Below, piece by piece: positions 6,605 to 14,382 of a DNA stretch of 33,801 nt (the first letter of the stretch is position 1; each line of letters starts with the position of its first letter). Under the pieces are notes generated by a model, which was given only the letters and a program-made list of their open reading frames with translations, was not told the DNA's origin and did not search any database. Both the position numbers and the translations under genes were made by a program. This DNA comes from Elusimicrobiota bacterium (lineage in GTDB: Bacteria; Elusimicrobiota; Elusimicrobia; Elusimicrobiales; UBA9959), in the NCBI GenBank assembly GCA_030651035.1, contig JAUSCK010000296.1, forward strand, positions 1 to 33,801. Direction: 5' to 3'.

Positions 6605-9600
6605 ATGGCAAACGAATACGGCGAAATCGAACAGATGGTCAATGACGTCACAAGCCTGGACACCGCGCGCATGACGCTGCGCTGGGCGCTGGAAAGGCTG
6701 AACTCCATTGAAAAAGAAAAGGCCGACCTCAAAAAAAACCTGACTCTCGCCGAAGAAACTTCAAAGCGGCTGCAGCTCAAGGAAGCCACCCTTACGGACG
6801 CCTACACCTCGCGCTCCAAGACCCTTGAGGAGAAAGAAGATTTTTACACCAAGCTGGAAGCCACGATGTCCCTGCTGGGCGAGGGCAAGCTGGATATTCA
6901 GCAGCTGCTGAAAAAAGAGGCCAAGCTGGACAGCCTGCGGCACAGCCTAGAGAGCGAATACTCGGATAAATTTGAGGAGCTGGACCGCAACCAGCGCTCC
7001 GTGATAGAGCGCTGGAACTCGCGGCTTCTTGACGTGGAAAGCCAGTACGCCGGCCGCCTGGCCGGGGCCCAGAAGAAATATGACGGGCTGCGCTCGGAGC
7101 TGGAGGGCGACTACCAGGGACGCATGACCGCGCTCCAGGCATCCTTCAGGTCGCGGGAGAAAGAACTCTCTGAAAGAATAGGCGGGCTCGAGGGCAGCGT
7201 GCGCCAGTCCGAGGAGAAGGTGGAGGCGCGCCGCCGCGAGCTGGAGAGCGAGTACCTCGCCAAAAAACGCGAGACGGAGGAAAGTTACCGCAAGCTTAAG
7301 AACATGCTGGAAACCGGCCTTGAGGAGAAGATCCGGTCCATGGACTGCGACCACCAGGAGCAGATAAGCTCCTTTGAGGCCTCCTGGCAGATCGAGCGGG
7401 CCAGGCTTCTTGAGGAGCAGCGCGTGCGCGAGGACCAGTTCTCGGCCGCGCAGTCCCGCATAAAATCGATAGAGAACACGCTGGCGGCCCAGCAGGAGAT
7501 CCATCATTCAGAGCTTTTAAAGATCATCTCGGAGAAAGAAACGGCTTTCAGGGCCCAGTTGGTCCAGCTGGAAAATGAAAAGGACTCCAAAGAGGCGACG
7601 GTGAGGGAACTTCAGGCCAGGCTGGAAAAAAAGGCCGACGTCTGGGAGGCCGACCGCTCAAGGCTGCAGACCGAATTCGACGGGCGGCTGAACTCCATAG
7701 AGGCAGGCCTGCGGGAGCGCGCCGCCTCGCTTGAGACGGAGTATTCCGCGAAAAAAGCGGAGGCCGAGAAAACGATAGCTGCCAGCCGCGAGGAGTTCAG
7801 GAAAGAATTCGACGCGCAGCTCCTGACGGAGCGCCAGGCCATGGACGCCGAGAGATCCCGCCTGGAGTGGGAAAAGCGCGAGCGCGAAGAGGCGCTTGCA
7901 CTTAACACCGTAAGGCTTATAGAGCTTGAAAACGCTCTCGCGGTCACCCGCGAAGAGCATCACAAGGACCTGATGGAGCGCATCCGCACCGGGGAAGCCT
8001 CCTTCCGGGAAAAGCTGGCCGGCTTTGAATCGGAAAAACAGGCCTATAATGAAACAATAAATAACCTTACCGACCAGCTGCGCCGCAGCGAAGCCTCCCT
8101 GCTGGAGGAAAAGAACCTGATCGCCGCGGAGTTCGAGGCCAAGTCCGCCATACACAGCGAGATGCTCGCCAGGACAGAGGCGTCCTTCGACGAGAAGCGC
8201 CGCGCCTACGAGGAGAGGATCACCGCGCTGGCCGCAGGGGTGGCGGAGGCCGCCAAGGCTTCCGCCCTGGAGAAGGAAAATTTCAGGAACGAGCTCGCAC
8301 GCGTTTCCTCCGCCGTGCAGGCGATGGCCGACGAGCGGACCGCCGCCATCCGCGCCGACTACGGGAGCCGCAAAGCGGCCCTGGAAAAAGAGTTCGATCA
8401 GCGCGTAGAGCACAGTGTCGCGGTGCGCACCGCGCGGCTGCTTGAGGTGCTGGAACTGGCGAAAGCCAAGAACGCGGAGCTTGAGGGGATGACGGAGGAG
8501 CGGGTGGCCGCCGTCCGTACACAGTACGAGGAACGCAAGGCGGGGCTTGAGAGGGAATTCGAGACCAAATTCTCCGACCGGATGAAAACCCTTGAGTTCG
8601 AGAAAAACCGCGCGAAAGAAATGGTGGCCGCAACGCAGGACAAGATTGCCGAGATCAAAAAAGAATGCGAGACCGAGAAGAACTCGCTTATGACCGCCTA
8701 CGGCGAGAAATTCGCCTTCATGGAGCAGGAGCTTGTAAAGATCCACGCCGACGGCAAGGAAGAACTGGCCATGACGCGCGAGAACGCTTTGAGGGAAAAG
8801 GAGAGCCTCCAGGAGGCGATGGGTGAGCGCGAGCGCGCCTTTGAAGAGCGCCTTGCAGCCGCGCAGCTGAAGATGCAGCAATTAAAGGAGGAGTACGAGG
8901 CTGAGAGAAACTCGCTTATGTCCTCTTACGGCGAGAAACTGACTTTCATGGAGCAGGAGCTTGTAAAGGCACAGACCGACAATAAGGAAGAACTGGCCAT
9001 AATGGAGGAGGCTGCTTTAAGGGAAAGGGAGCATCTGCTGCAGGAAAAGGCCGATTATGAAAAAAAGCTGGCCCTGATGTGGGAAACCGCCATCGCGGAG
9101 AAAAGGGAAGTCGAGGCCAGGGCAAGAAAAACCGTGGCCGCTGAAAAAGCCCTCGCCGACGAGCGGTTCGCCGCGGCCATGGACGCGTTAGAAGCCGAGA
9201 AAAACTCGCTTGTTTCCTCTTACAGCGAGAAACTGGCTTTCATGGAGCAGGAGCTTATAAAGACACAGACCGACAGCAAGGAAGAACTGGCTATAATGGA
9301 GGAGAAAGCTTTAAGGGAAAGGGAGCGCCTGCTGCAGGAAAAGGCCGATTATGAAAAAAAGCTGGCCCTGATGTGGGAAACCGCCATCGCGGAGAAAAGG
9401 GAAGTCGAGGCCAGGGGAAGGAAAACAGTGGCCGCCGAAATAGCCCTCGCCGACGAGCGGTTCACTGCGGCCAGGGAAGCGTATGAAGCCGAGAAAAACC
9501 TGCTTATTTCCGCTTACGGCGAGAAACTGGTTTTCATGGAGCAGGAGCTTATAAGGACACAGACCGACAGCAAGGAAGAACTGGCGATAACACAGGAGAG

Positions 9601-10393
9601 CGCTATGAGGGAGAAAGAGCGCCTGCTGGAGGAAAACGCCGACTATGAAAAAAAGCTGGCCTCGCAGTGGGAAACCGCCATCGCGGAGAGAAGGGACCTC
9701 GAGGCCAGGGTGAGGAAAGTAGTGGCCGCCGAAAAAGCCTCCGCCGACGAGCGGTTTGCCGCGGCCAAGGAGGCGTACGAGGCCGAGAGAAACTCGCTAG
9801 TTACCGCTTACGGCGAGAAAATGACTTTCATGGAACAGGAGCTTATAAAGACGCAGATCGACCGCAAGGAAGAACTGGCGATGCTCCAAGAGAGCGCTTT
9901 AAGGGAAAAGGAGCGCCTGCTGGAGGAGGTGGACTCCCGCTCCCGGTATGTTGAAGGCGCGGAGCTGAAGATACAGGAGCTTGAGCAGGAAATGATGAAA
10001 TACCGCCAGGCCGCCTCCGGAGAGCTGCTGAAGAATATCTCCGAGCAGGACAGCCGCTTCCGCGAGATGGCGGCCGAGGAAAAAGCCCGCAGCGAAGCCA
10101 GCGTCAGGCGGCTGGAAAACCTGCTGTCCGCCAAGGAAAAGCTGCTGGCCGAAGGCGACAGCTTCTACCGGCAGAAGCAGCAGGAACTGGACGGATTGCA
10201 TGCCGAGCTTAATATGCGCGAGAGCAAGTTCAACGAAGAGCTCTTCGCGCAGAAGCAGGCGCTGAGCGACAAGGAAAAGGCGCTTAACGACTACCGGCTT
10301 AAGCTGGAAAAAGATTACGCCTATAAAGACACCGAGCTGGAGCAGATGAAGGCGGAGCTTACCCGCGCCATCATGGACTACAGGAAGAAATAA
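6605..10393 (+). CDS. giant coiled-coil protein with 98-residue tandem repeats
   Basis: The 1262-residue product is almost entirely Glu, Lys, Ala, Arg, Gln and Leu in heptad-like order, with almost no Pro or Cys, and should form a very long parallel coiled coil. It has no signal peptide, membrane helix or ATPase motif, so it is not an SMC or Rad50 protein. Residues 691-1108 hold tandem repeats, each with an FMEQEL core (Met at 706, 782, 880, 978 and 1076). The full units carry a lone Trp at 826, 924 and 1022. Older, diverged repeats can be seen near residues 289 and 441 (IENTLA and LENALA, 152 apart). The next gene starts 2 bases after the stop. A cytoskeletal or scaffold role is inferred, as no family is recognised. 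Minus-strand frames inside the gene are composition artefacts. Confidence 0.9.
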   Translation: MANEYGEIEQMVNDVTSLDTARMTLRWALERLNSIEKEKADLKKNLTLAEETSKRLQLKEATLTDAYTSRSKTLEEKEDFYTKLEATMSLLGEGKLDIQQLLKKEAKLDSLRHSLESEYSDKFEELDRNQRSVIERWNSRLLDVESQYAGRLAGAQKKYDGLRSELEGDYQGRMTALQASFRSREKELSERIGGLEGSVRQSEEKVEARRRELESEYLAKKRETEESYRKLKNMLETGLEEKIRSMDCDHQEQISSFEASWQIERARLLEEQRVREDQFSAAQSRIKSIENTLAAQQEIHHSELLKIISEKETAFRAQLVQLENEKDSKEATVRELQARLEKKADVWEADRSRLQTEFDGRLNSIEAGLRERAASLETEYSAKKAEAEKTIAASREEFRKEFDAQLLTERQAMDAERSRLEWEKREREEALALNTVRLIELENALAVTREEHHKDLMERIRTGEASFREKLAGFESEKQAYNETINNLTDQLRRSEASLLEEKNLIAAEFEAKSAIHSEMLARTEASFDEKRRAYEERITALAAGVAEAAKASALEKENFRNELARVSSAVQAMADERTAAIRADYGSRKAALEKEFDQRVEHSVAVRTARLLEVLELAKAKNAELEGMTEERVAAVRTQYEERKAGLEREFETKFSDRMKTLEFEKNRAKEMVAATQDKIAEIKKECETEKNSLMTAYGEKFAFMEQELVKIHADGKEELAMTRENALREKESLQEAMGERERAFEERLAAAQLKMQQLKEEYEAERNSLMSSYGEKLTFMEQELVKAQTDNKEELAIMEEAALREREHLLQEKADYEKKLALMWETAIAEKREVEARARKTVAAEKALADERFAAAMDALEAEKNSLVSSYSEKLAFMEQELIKTQTDSKEELAIMEEKALRERERLLQEKADYEKKLALMWETAIAEKREVEARGRKTVAAEIALADERFTAAREAYEAEKNLLISAYGEKLVFMEQELIRTQTDSKEELAITQESAMREKERLLEENADYEKKLASQWETAIAERRDLEARVRKVVAAEKASADERFAAAKEAYEAERNSLVTAYGEKMTFMEQELIKTQIDRKEELAMLQESALREKERLLEEVDSRSRYVEGAELKIQELEQEMMKYRQAASGELLKNISEQDSRFREMAAEEKARSEASVRRLENLLSAKEKLLAEGDSFYRQKQQELDGLHAELNMRESKFNEELFAQKQALSDKEKALNDYRLKLEKDYAYKDTELEQMKAELTRAIMDYRKK
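8675..9928 (+). repeat. In-frame tandem repeat array, period 294 bp
   Basis: The ATG of the FMEQEL core recurs at 8720, 8948, 9242, 9536 and 9830: one step of 228 bases and then three of exactly 294. Units start at 8675 (short, 76 codons), 8903, 9197, 9491 (98 codons each) and 9785 (partial, 48 codons). The second and third units are identical over 88 bases (9035-9122 against 9329-9416). Because 98 is 14 times 7, gain or loss of a unit keeps both the reading frame and the heptad phase. Confidence 0.92.
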
Positions 10394-10395
10394 CT

Positions 10396-11178
10396 ATGGA
10401 AAAAGAACGCGCCATACAATGCGTGCCGGTGGAACTGCTGGAAAAACTGAAAACGCTGGCGGCAAGGCTCTGGGAAGACAGGAACCCGGCCTCCGTACAC
10501 CTCAACGCCATCCTGGATGAGTTCGAGCCGGACGTCAGGACGCTGGGCAATGTAATAACGGAATACGAGGCCGATCATTCCGGGCGCCTGGCCTTCGCCC
10601 AAAGCGAGTACGCGCAGAAAGAAAGCCTGCTTAAGAAAGTGATAGAGGACCTTAAGGGGCGGATGGCCGGGATCGAAGCCTCCCGGGCCGAGGCCGTCAA
10701 GAAGAACGTGGAGCTGAGGTCGGAGTTCAACGCGCGGGAGGAGCTGCTCGCCGAGCTGAAGTCCAAAAACGCGGAGCATGAAAGCGTGGTAAACGCGAGA
10801 TTTTCAACGAGGATGGAGGAGCTTTACATCAAGGTCAATAATAAAGAGATGGAAATCCTGGCCCAGTGGGAAGAGAAAAACAAGGCCCTGGAAACAAAGG
10901 CGCAGGAGCTTAACGGCAAGGTTGATAAAAAAGAGCGGGAAATACTGGCCCGGTGGGAAGAGAAAAACAAGGTCTTCTCGGCGAGGGCGCAGGAGCTTGA
11001 GAGCAATTACGCCGCAACAGGCAGGCAGCTGAAGCTGCGCGAGAGGGCCCTGGAGGAAGATTATAACGCCCGGAAGGCCGAGCTTATAAGAACCTTCGAC
11101 CGGATACGCGCCGGCCTGGAAGCCAAGGAAAAAGAGCTTTCCGCGCGCGAAGCGGGGCAGGCGGGCGGTGCTTTATGA
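10396..11178 (+). CDS. coiled-coil protein, partner of the giant coiled-coil protein
   Basis: The 260-residue protein has a non-coiled N-terminal part (about residues 1-55, containing RAIQCVPVELLEKLKTLAAR and a short Pro- and Asp-bearing stretch) followed by a continuous coiled coil to the end. An internal duplication of 29 residues is seen: EILAQWEEKNKALETKAQEL and EILARWEEKNKVFSARAQEL (from 10852 and 10939). The Trp-centred core resembles the LALMWETAIAEKR motif of the preceding protein, so the two may be paralogous in part or may co-assemble. The start lies 2 bases after the upstream stop, and its own stop overlaps the next start as ATGA (11175-11178). No known family is recognised. Confidence 0.85.
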   Translation: MEKERAIQCVPVELLEKLKTLAARLWEDRNPASVHLNAILDEFEPDVRTLGNVITEYEADHSGRLAFAQSEYAQKESLLKKVIEDLKGRMAGIEASRAEAVKKNVELRSEFNAREELLAELKSKNAEHESVVNARFSTRMEELYIKVNNKEMEILAQWEEKNKALETKAQELNGKVDKKEREILARWEEKNKVFSARAQELESNYAATGRQLKLRERALEEDYNARKAELIRTFDRIRAGLEAKEKELSAREAGQAGGAL

Positions 11179-11798
11179 GCGACACCAGGGAACTTAAGGA
11201 TTTGCTGGACAGGCTTAAGGGCGAGGTCGGCCCCCTGCCGCAGGCACAGCCGGAACGGGGCTGGGGCGAAGCGGCGCAATTCGGCGAACAGCCGCCCGCC
11301 GCCGCTCCGGCGCAGCAGGCGCTTCGGTCCGCGGCAGGCAGGACGGACCGCTATGCCGCCAGGCCCTACAGGGCGCAGGAACAGCCGGCGTCTTCGGGCG
11401 GGCCGGAGAACCTGGTCTGGAGCGAGAACAAGGAGAGCATGCTTTTCGGCATGCTGGCCTCGCTGACAGCCGCGCTGGGGGGCATCCTGGCCGGCCTTGA
11501 CTACCTGGTGCTTACCGGGGCCGTGTTCTTTTCGTTTTTTTCCATGGTAACGCTGCTGGCGCTTTTCCGTTTCAGCCTGAATTCCAGGCGGGCCGTCGTA
11601 GAAGCCGCGGGCCTGGCCGACCGCGTAGACGCGCTGTCAAGAAAAGTCGAGATGCTGAGCTCCAGGGCCGCTTCGGGAGACGGGGTTTCGGTTTCAGCCG
11701 CCAGCCCCGACAGGGAGCGCGAACTGGAGCAGAAGGTGGAGGAGCTCCGTGTTCTGGTGAAAACCCTGGCCAAGGCCGTGAACGGAGGAGATAAGTGA
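11175..11798 (+). CDS. two-TM membrane protein with coiled-coil tail
   Basis: This 207-residue protein has a soluble N-terminus with a short helix (SDTRELKDLLDRLKGEVG) and a disordered Ala/Pro/Gln-rich linker to about residue 80. Two hydrophobic segments follow, about residues 90-108 and 112-133, with a very short turn, so both ends probably face the cytoplasm. The C-terminal region (about 138-205) has heptads (LADRVDALSRKVEML and LEQKVEELRVLVKTLAKAV) broken by a Ser/Ala linker. It is coupled to the coiled-coil gene before it by an ATGA overlap, so it is a natural candidate for the membrane anchor of that scaffold. That role is inferred from context alone. Confidence 0.82.
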   Translation: MSDTRELKDLLDRLKGEVGPLPQAQPERGWGEAAQFGEQPPAAAPAQQALRSAAGRTDRYAARPYRAQEQPASSGGPENLVWSENKESMLFGMLASLTAALGGILAGLDYLVLTGAVFFSFFSMVTLLALFRFSLNSRRAVVEAAGLADRVDALSRKVEMLSSRAASGDGVSVSAASPDRERELEQKVEELRVLVKTLAKAVNGGDK

Positions 11799-11819
11799 AA
11801 ACGCGGTACATTAAATATA

Positions 11820-11825
11820 TATAAT
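11820..11825 (+). promoter_or_regulatory. -10 element that would give a leaderless wza-like mRNA
   Basis: A perfect TATAAT ends 6 bases before the A of the ATG at 11832, the normal distance from a -10 box to a transcription start. No Shine-Dalgarno sequence precedes that ATG, and the 33-base gap is A+T-rich. The -35 region is poor. Transcription would then start on the start codon itself. Confidence 0.4.
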
Positions 11826-11831
11826 TACCCT

Positions 11832-12515
11832 ATGAAAATATCGTCCATAGCCCTGTCGATCCTGACCTTTTTCAGCTCCATGCCGGCCTTCAGCCTGGAC
11901 CTCGGGGCGCTGGGCAAGGAATATTTTATTGAAGCCGGGGACGTGATAAGCATCAATGTCCAGCCGGCGGAGGAATTCTCAAAGGAAGTGACGGTGCAGC
12001 CCGACGGAACTATCGAGATACCGCTGCTGGGCTCGATGAAGGCGCAGGGCATCAAGCCCGACGACCTGCAGAAAATACTGACGGCCAAGTTTTCCAAGTA
12101 CGTCTCGAACCCCTCCATCACGCTGAGCGTGCGCAAGTTCTCCTCAAGCCGCGTGGCGGTGATAGGCGAGATACGCCAGCCCGGCTATTTTGAATACCGG
12201 GAAGGCATGCGCCTGCTGGACCTGGTGGCGCAGGCCGGCGGTACCGCCGATTACGCCCGCAGGGACAGGGTGCGGATCTTCAGGCGCGTTAAAGGGGTTA
12301 ACGACAAGGTTTCCGAAGAGGTTATAAATGCCGACCTTGAGGACGTGTTCGCGGGTATAATGGAAAAAAATATCCTGCTGGCCAGCGGCGACATCGTTTA
12401 TATCCCGCGCAAGGGCTATTCCACGGGCGCCAAGTGGATTTCCGATAATTTTACCCCCTGGATCACTCTTTTCACCTTCGTGGTAACGGCCAGCATAGTG
12501 GCGAGGAAAAACTAG
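11832..12515 (+). CDS. polysaccharide export protein, Wza-like (Poly_export + SLBB)
   Basis: The protein should form the outer-membrane or periplasmic channel that exports the finished polysaccharide. A signal peptide is visible at residues 1-21 (ISSIALSILTFFSSMPAFS). The Poly_export domain begins at YFIEAGDVISINV with VTVQPDGTIEIPLLG. An SLBB domain follows (about 108-165: VAVIGEIRQPGYFEYREGMRLLDLVAQAGG). The C-terminal helix FTPWITLFTFVVTASIV (about 205-223) may be the membrane-spanning helix used by Wza. At 227 residues it is much shorter than E. coli Wza, with one SLBB domain instead of two and no lipobox Cys. The Wzc-like gene starts 4 bases after its stop. Confidence 0.92.
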   Translation: MKISSIALSILTFFSSMPAFSLDLGALGKEYFIEAGDVISINVQPAEEFSKEVTVQPDGTIEIPLLGSMKAQGIKPDDLQKILTAKFSKYVSNPSITLSVRKFSSSRVAVIGEIRQPGYFEYREGMRLLDLVAQAGGTADYARRDRVRIFRRVKGVNDKVSEEVINADLEDVFAGIMEKNILLASGDIVYIPRKGYSTGAKWISDNFTPWITLFTFVVTASIVARKN

Positions 12516-12519
12516 GGCC

Positions 12520-14376
12520 ATGAACGCCGATCTCACGCTCTACGATTACTGGCGCATAGTGAACCGCCGCAAGTGGATAGCCCTGCTGATCTTCTCGGTA
12601 ACTGTTTTTTCCACCCTGTTCTACACGCGCCTGCAGCCCACCGTATACCGCAGCCAGGCCCTTATTAAAATAAAGCCGCCGGTCTCTTATTCCCGGATCG
12701 CCGGCTCGGTCGCCGAGGAGTTCGACCCCTGGAGCGCCGTGGCCACCGAGCTGAAGGTGATAACCTCCTCGGAGATCTCCGAGCGCGCCGCGGCCAAGCT
12801 GGGCATGCCGTCGGGTGCGAAGTCGGCTTCCGAGATAGCCGGGTCTTACAAGGTGGAGCGCCTGACGGAATCCAACCTCATCGCCATCTCCGCCTACAGC
12901 TCCGACCCGGTGAGGGCCGCCGACATCGTATTGGCCGTAATAGCGGCCTACCGCGACTTCGACCTGGAGCAGAAGAGCATGCAGGCCAGGAAGACCCTGG
13001 CTGACATCTCCGCGCGCAAGGACGAGGTTGAGGACAACCTGCGCACGCTGGAGAGGCGGAAGCAGAATTTCGTAGAGAAGAATCCCAAGACCGGGCTCGG
13101 CGCGGCGCTGGCCAACCAGCTGGCCGACCTGGAGATAAAGAAAAGAGAACTGCTTCAGAAGTACACCCCGAACCACCCCGACATACTCAACCTCAACCAG
13201 CGCATAGATGTTGTGGAGAGCAAACTTGAGGAGATCCCCGCGCAGGAGGTTACGCTGGCCCGGATAAGCCGCGAACTGCGCATGCAGGAGGACCTGTACA
13301 CCACGCTCAACAAGCAGCACGAGGAGGCCAAGCTGGGCGTCTCGTCGATGGTTTCTTTTGTCAGCGTGGTAAACCGGCCCGTGCCGGAAAGCGCCCCCAT
13401 ATCGCCGAACCGCAAGCTCAATATGATGGTGGGCGCGGTGCTCGGCCTGTTCATAGCCGTAATGGTGGTTTTCCTGCTGGAGAACCTGGACGTTTCCATT
13501 TCCACTATTGAGGATATTGAGGATTTTATGAAGCTGCCGGTGCTGGGGATCATCCCCAACATCCTCAGCGAAAAGCACCTGGACAACTGGCTTACGCAGG
13601 TGTTCAAGAAGGAGCGCTACACCGTGGACGCTTTCCGCAGCGTGCTGATAGTGAACAAGAACTACTCCTCCGGCGTGATAGAGTCCTACCATACCCTGCG
13701 CACCAATATCATGTCCCACCTGAACACCAAGGAGAGCGTGTCGCTGGTGATCAGCTCGGCCGGAGCGGCAGAAGGCAAGACCCTCACCGCGGTCAATTCA
13801 GCGCTGGCCAGCGCGCATTCAGGGCTTAAGACGCTGCTGGTGGACGCCGATCTGCGGCGGCCCGCCATAAACGATATTTTCGGCACGAAGAAAGCGCCGG
13901 GCCTCAGCGACGTGCTGGCCGGCAAGGCTGATTGGCGCGAAGCCGTGCTTGAAAGCGCGGACTTTATAATGGGCGGACTGGATTTTGACCAGCTGATGCG
14001 CTTTTCGGGCATTGAAAACCTCAAGGTGCTCAACTGCGGCACCCAGCCGGAAAACGTAGTGGACGTCCTTAATTCCGCCAACTGGCGGGACCTGATGGAA
14101 GACCTGAAGAGCGAGTTCGATCTTATAATCTTCGACGCACCGCCGGTGCTGCTCTTCGTGGACGCGCTGGTGATAGCCAAGCACGCCTCCGACGGCGTGG
14201 TGCTGGTTTATAAGGCCGGCAAGATAGCGCGCGGCGCCCTCAAGCGCGCGGGCGACCAGATATCCGGCGCGAACGCCCGCATGCTGGGGGTGGTGCTTAA
14301 CGGGGTGCGCGCCTCCGAGATGGGCCCGCAGTACGGCTACTATTACAAAGATTACAAGAACTACGCGCACCGCTAG
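12520..14376 (+). CDS. Wzc-like chain-length determinant with tyrosine kinase domain
   Basis: This 618-residue inner-membrane protein couples a Wzz-type polysaccharide co-polymerase to a bacterial tyrosine kinase. TM1 lies near residues 16-36 and TM2 near 300-322, with a periplasmic coiled-coil region between them that ends in the Pro-rich segment VNRPVPESAPISPN. The kinase has Walker A SAGAAEGKT with Lys420, Walker A' LLVDADLRRP with Asp442 and Asp444, and Walker B LIIFDAPP with Asp539. The tail carries six tyrosines (605, 607, 608, 609, 612, 615), the usual autophosphorylation cluster. Phosphorylation state would control polymer length and export with the Wza-like protein just upstream. Domain order and length are typical of the family. 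Confidence 0.95.
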   Translation: MNADLTLYDYWRIVNRRKWIALLIFSVTVFSTLFYTRLQPTVYRSQALIKIKPPVSYSRIAGSVAEEFDPWSAVATELKVITSSEISERAAAKLGMPSGAKSASEIAGSYKVERLTESNLIAISAYSSDPVRAADIVLAVIAAYRDFDLEQKSMQARKTLADISARKDEVEDNLRTLERRKQNFVEKNPKTGLGAALANQLADLEIKKRELLQKYTPNHPDILNLNQRIDVVESKLEEIPAQEVTLARISRELRMQEDLYTTLNKQHEEAKLGVSSMVSFVSVVNRPVPESAPISPNRKLNMMVGAVLGLFIAVMVVFLLENLDVSISTIEDIEDFMKLPVLGIIPNILSEKHLDNWLTQVFKKERYTVDAFRSVLIVNKNYSSGVIESYHTLRTNIMSHLNTKESVSLVISSAGAAEGKTLTAVNSALASAHSGLKTLLVDADLRRPAINDIFGTKKAPGLSDVLAGKADWREAVLESADFIMGGLDFDQLMRFSGIENLKVLNCGTQPENVVDVLNSANWRDLMEDLKSEFDLIIFDAPPVLLFVDALVIAKHASDGVVLVYKAGKIARGALKRAGDQISGANARMLGVVLNGVRASEMGPQYGYYYKDYKNYAHR

Positions 14377-14382
14377 GTTTTC

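Noticed and set aside
7658-8881. 407-codon minus-strand frame inside the giant coiled-coil gene
   Set aside because: The Leu/Phe/Gly-rich composition comes from reverse reading of Glu/Lys/Ala-rich codons. There is no ribosome site or motif.
12472-13719. Minus-strand frame opposite the wzc-like gene
   Set aside because: It overlaps a well-supported kinase gene and has the Gly/His/Leu pattern of a shadow frame.
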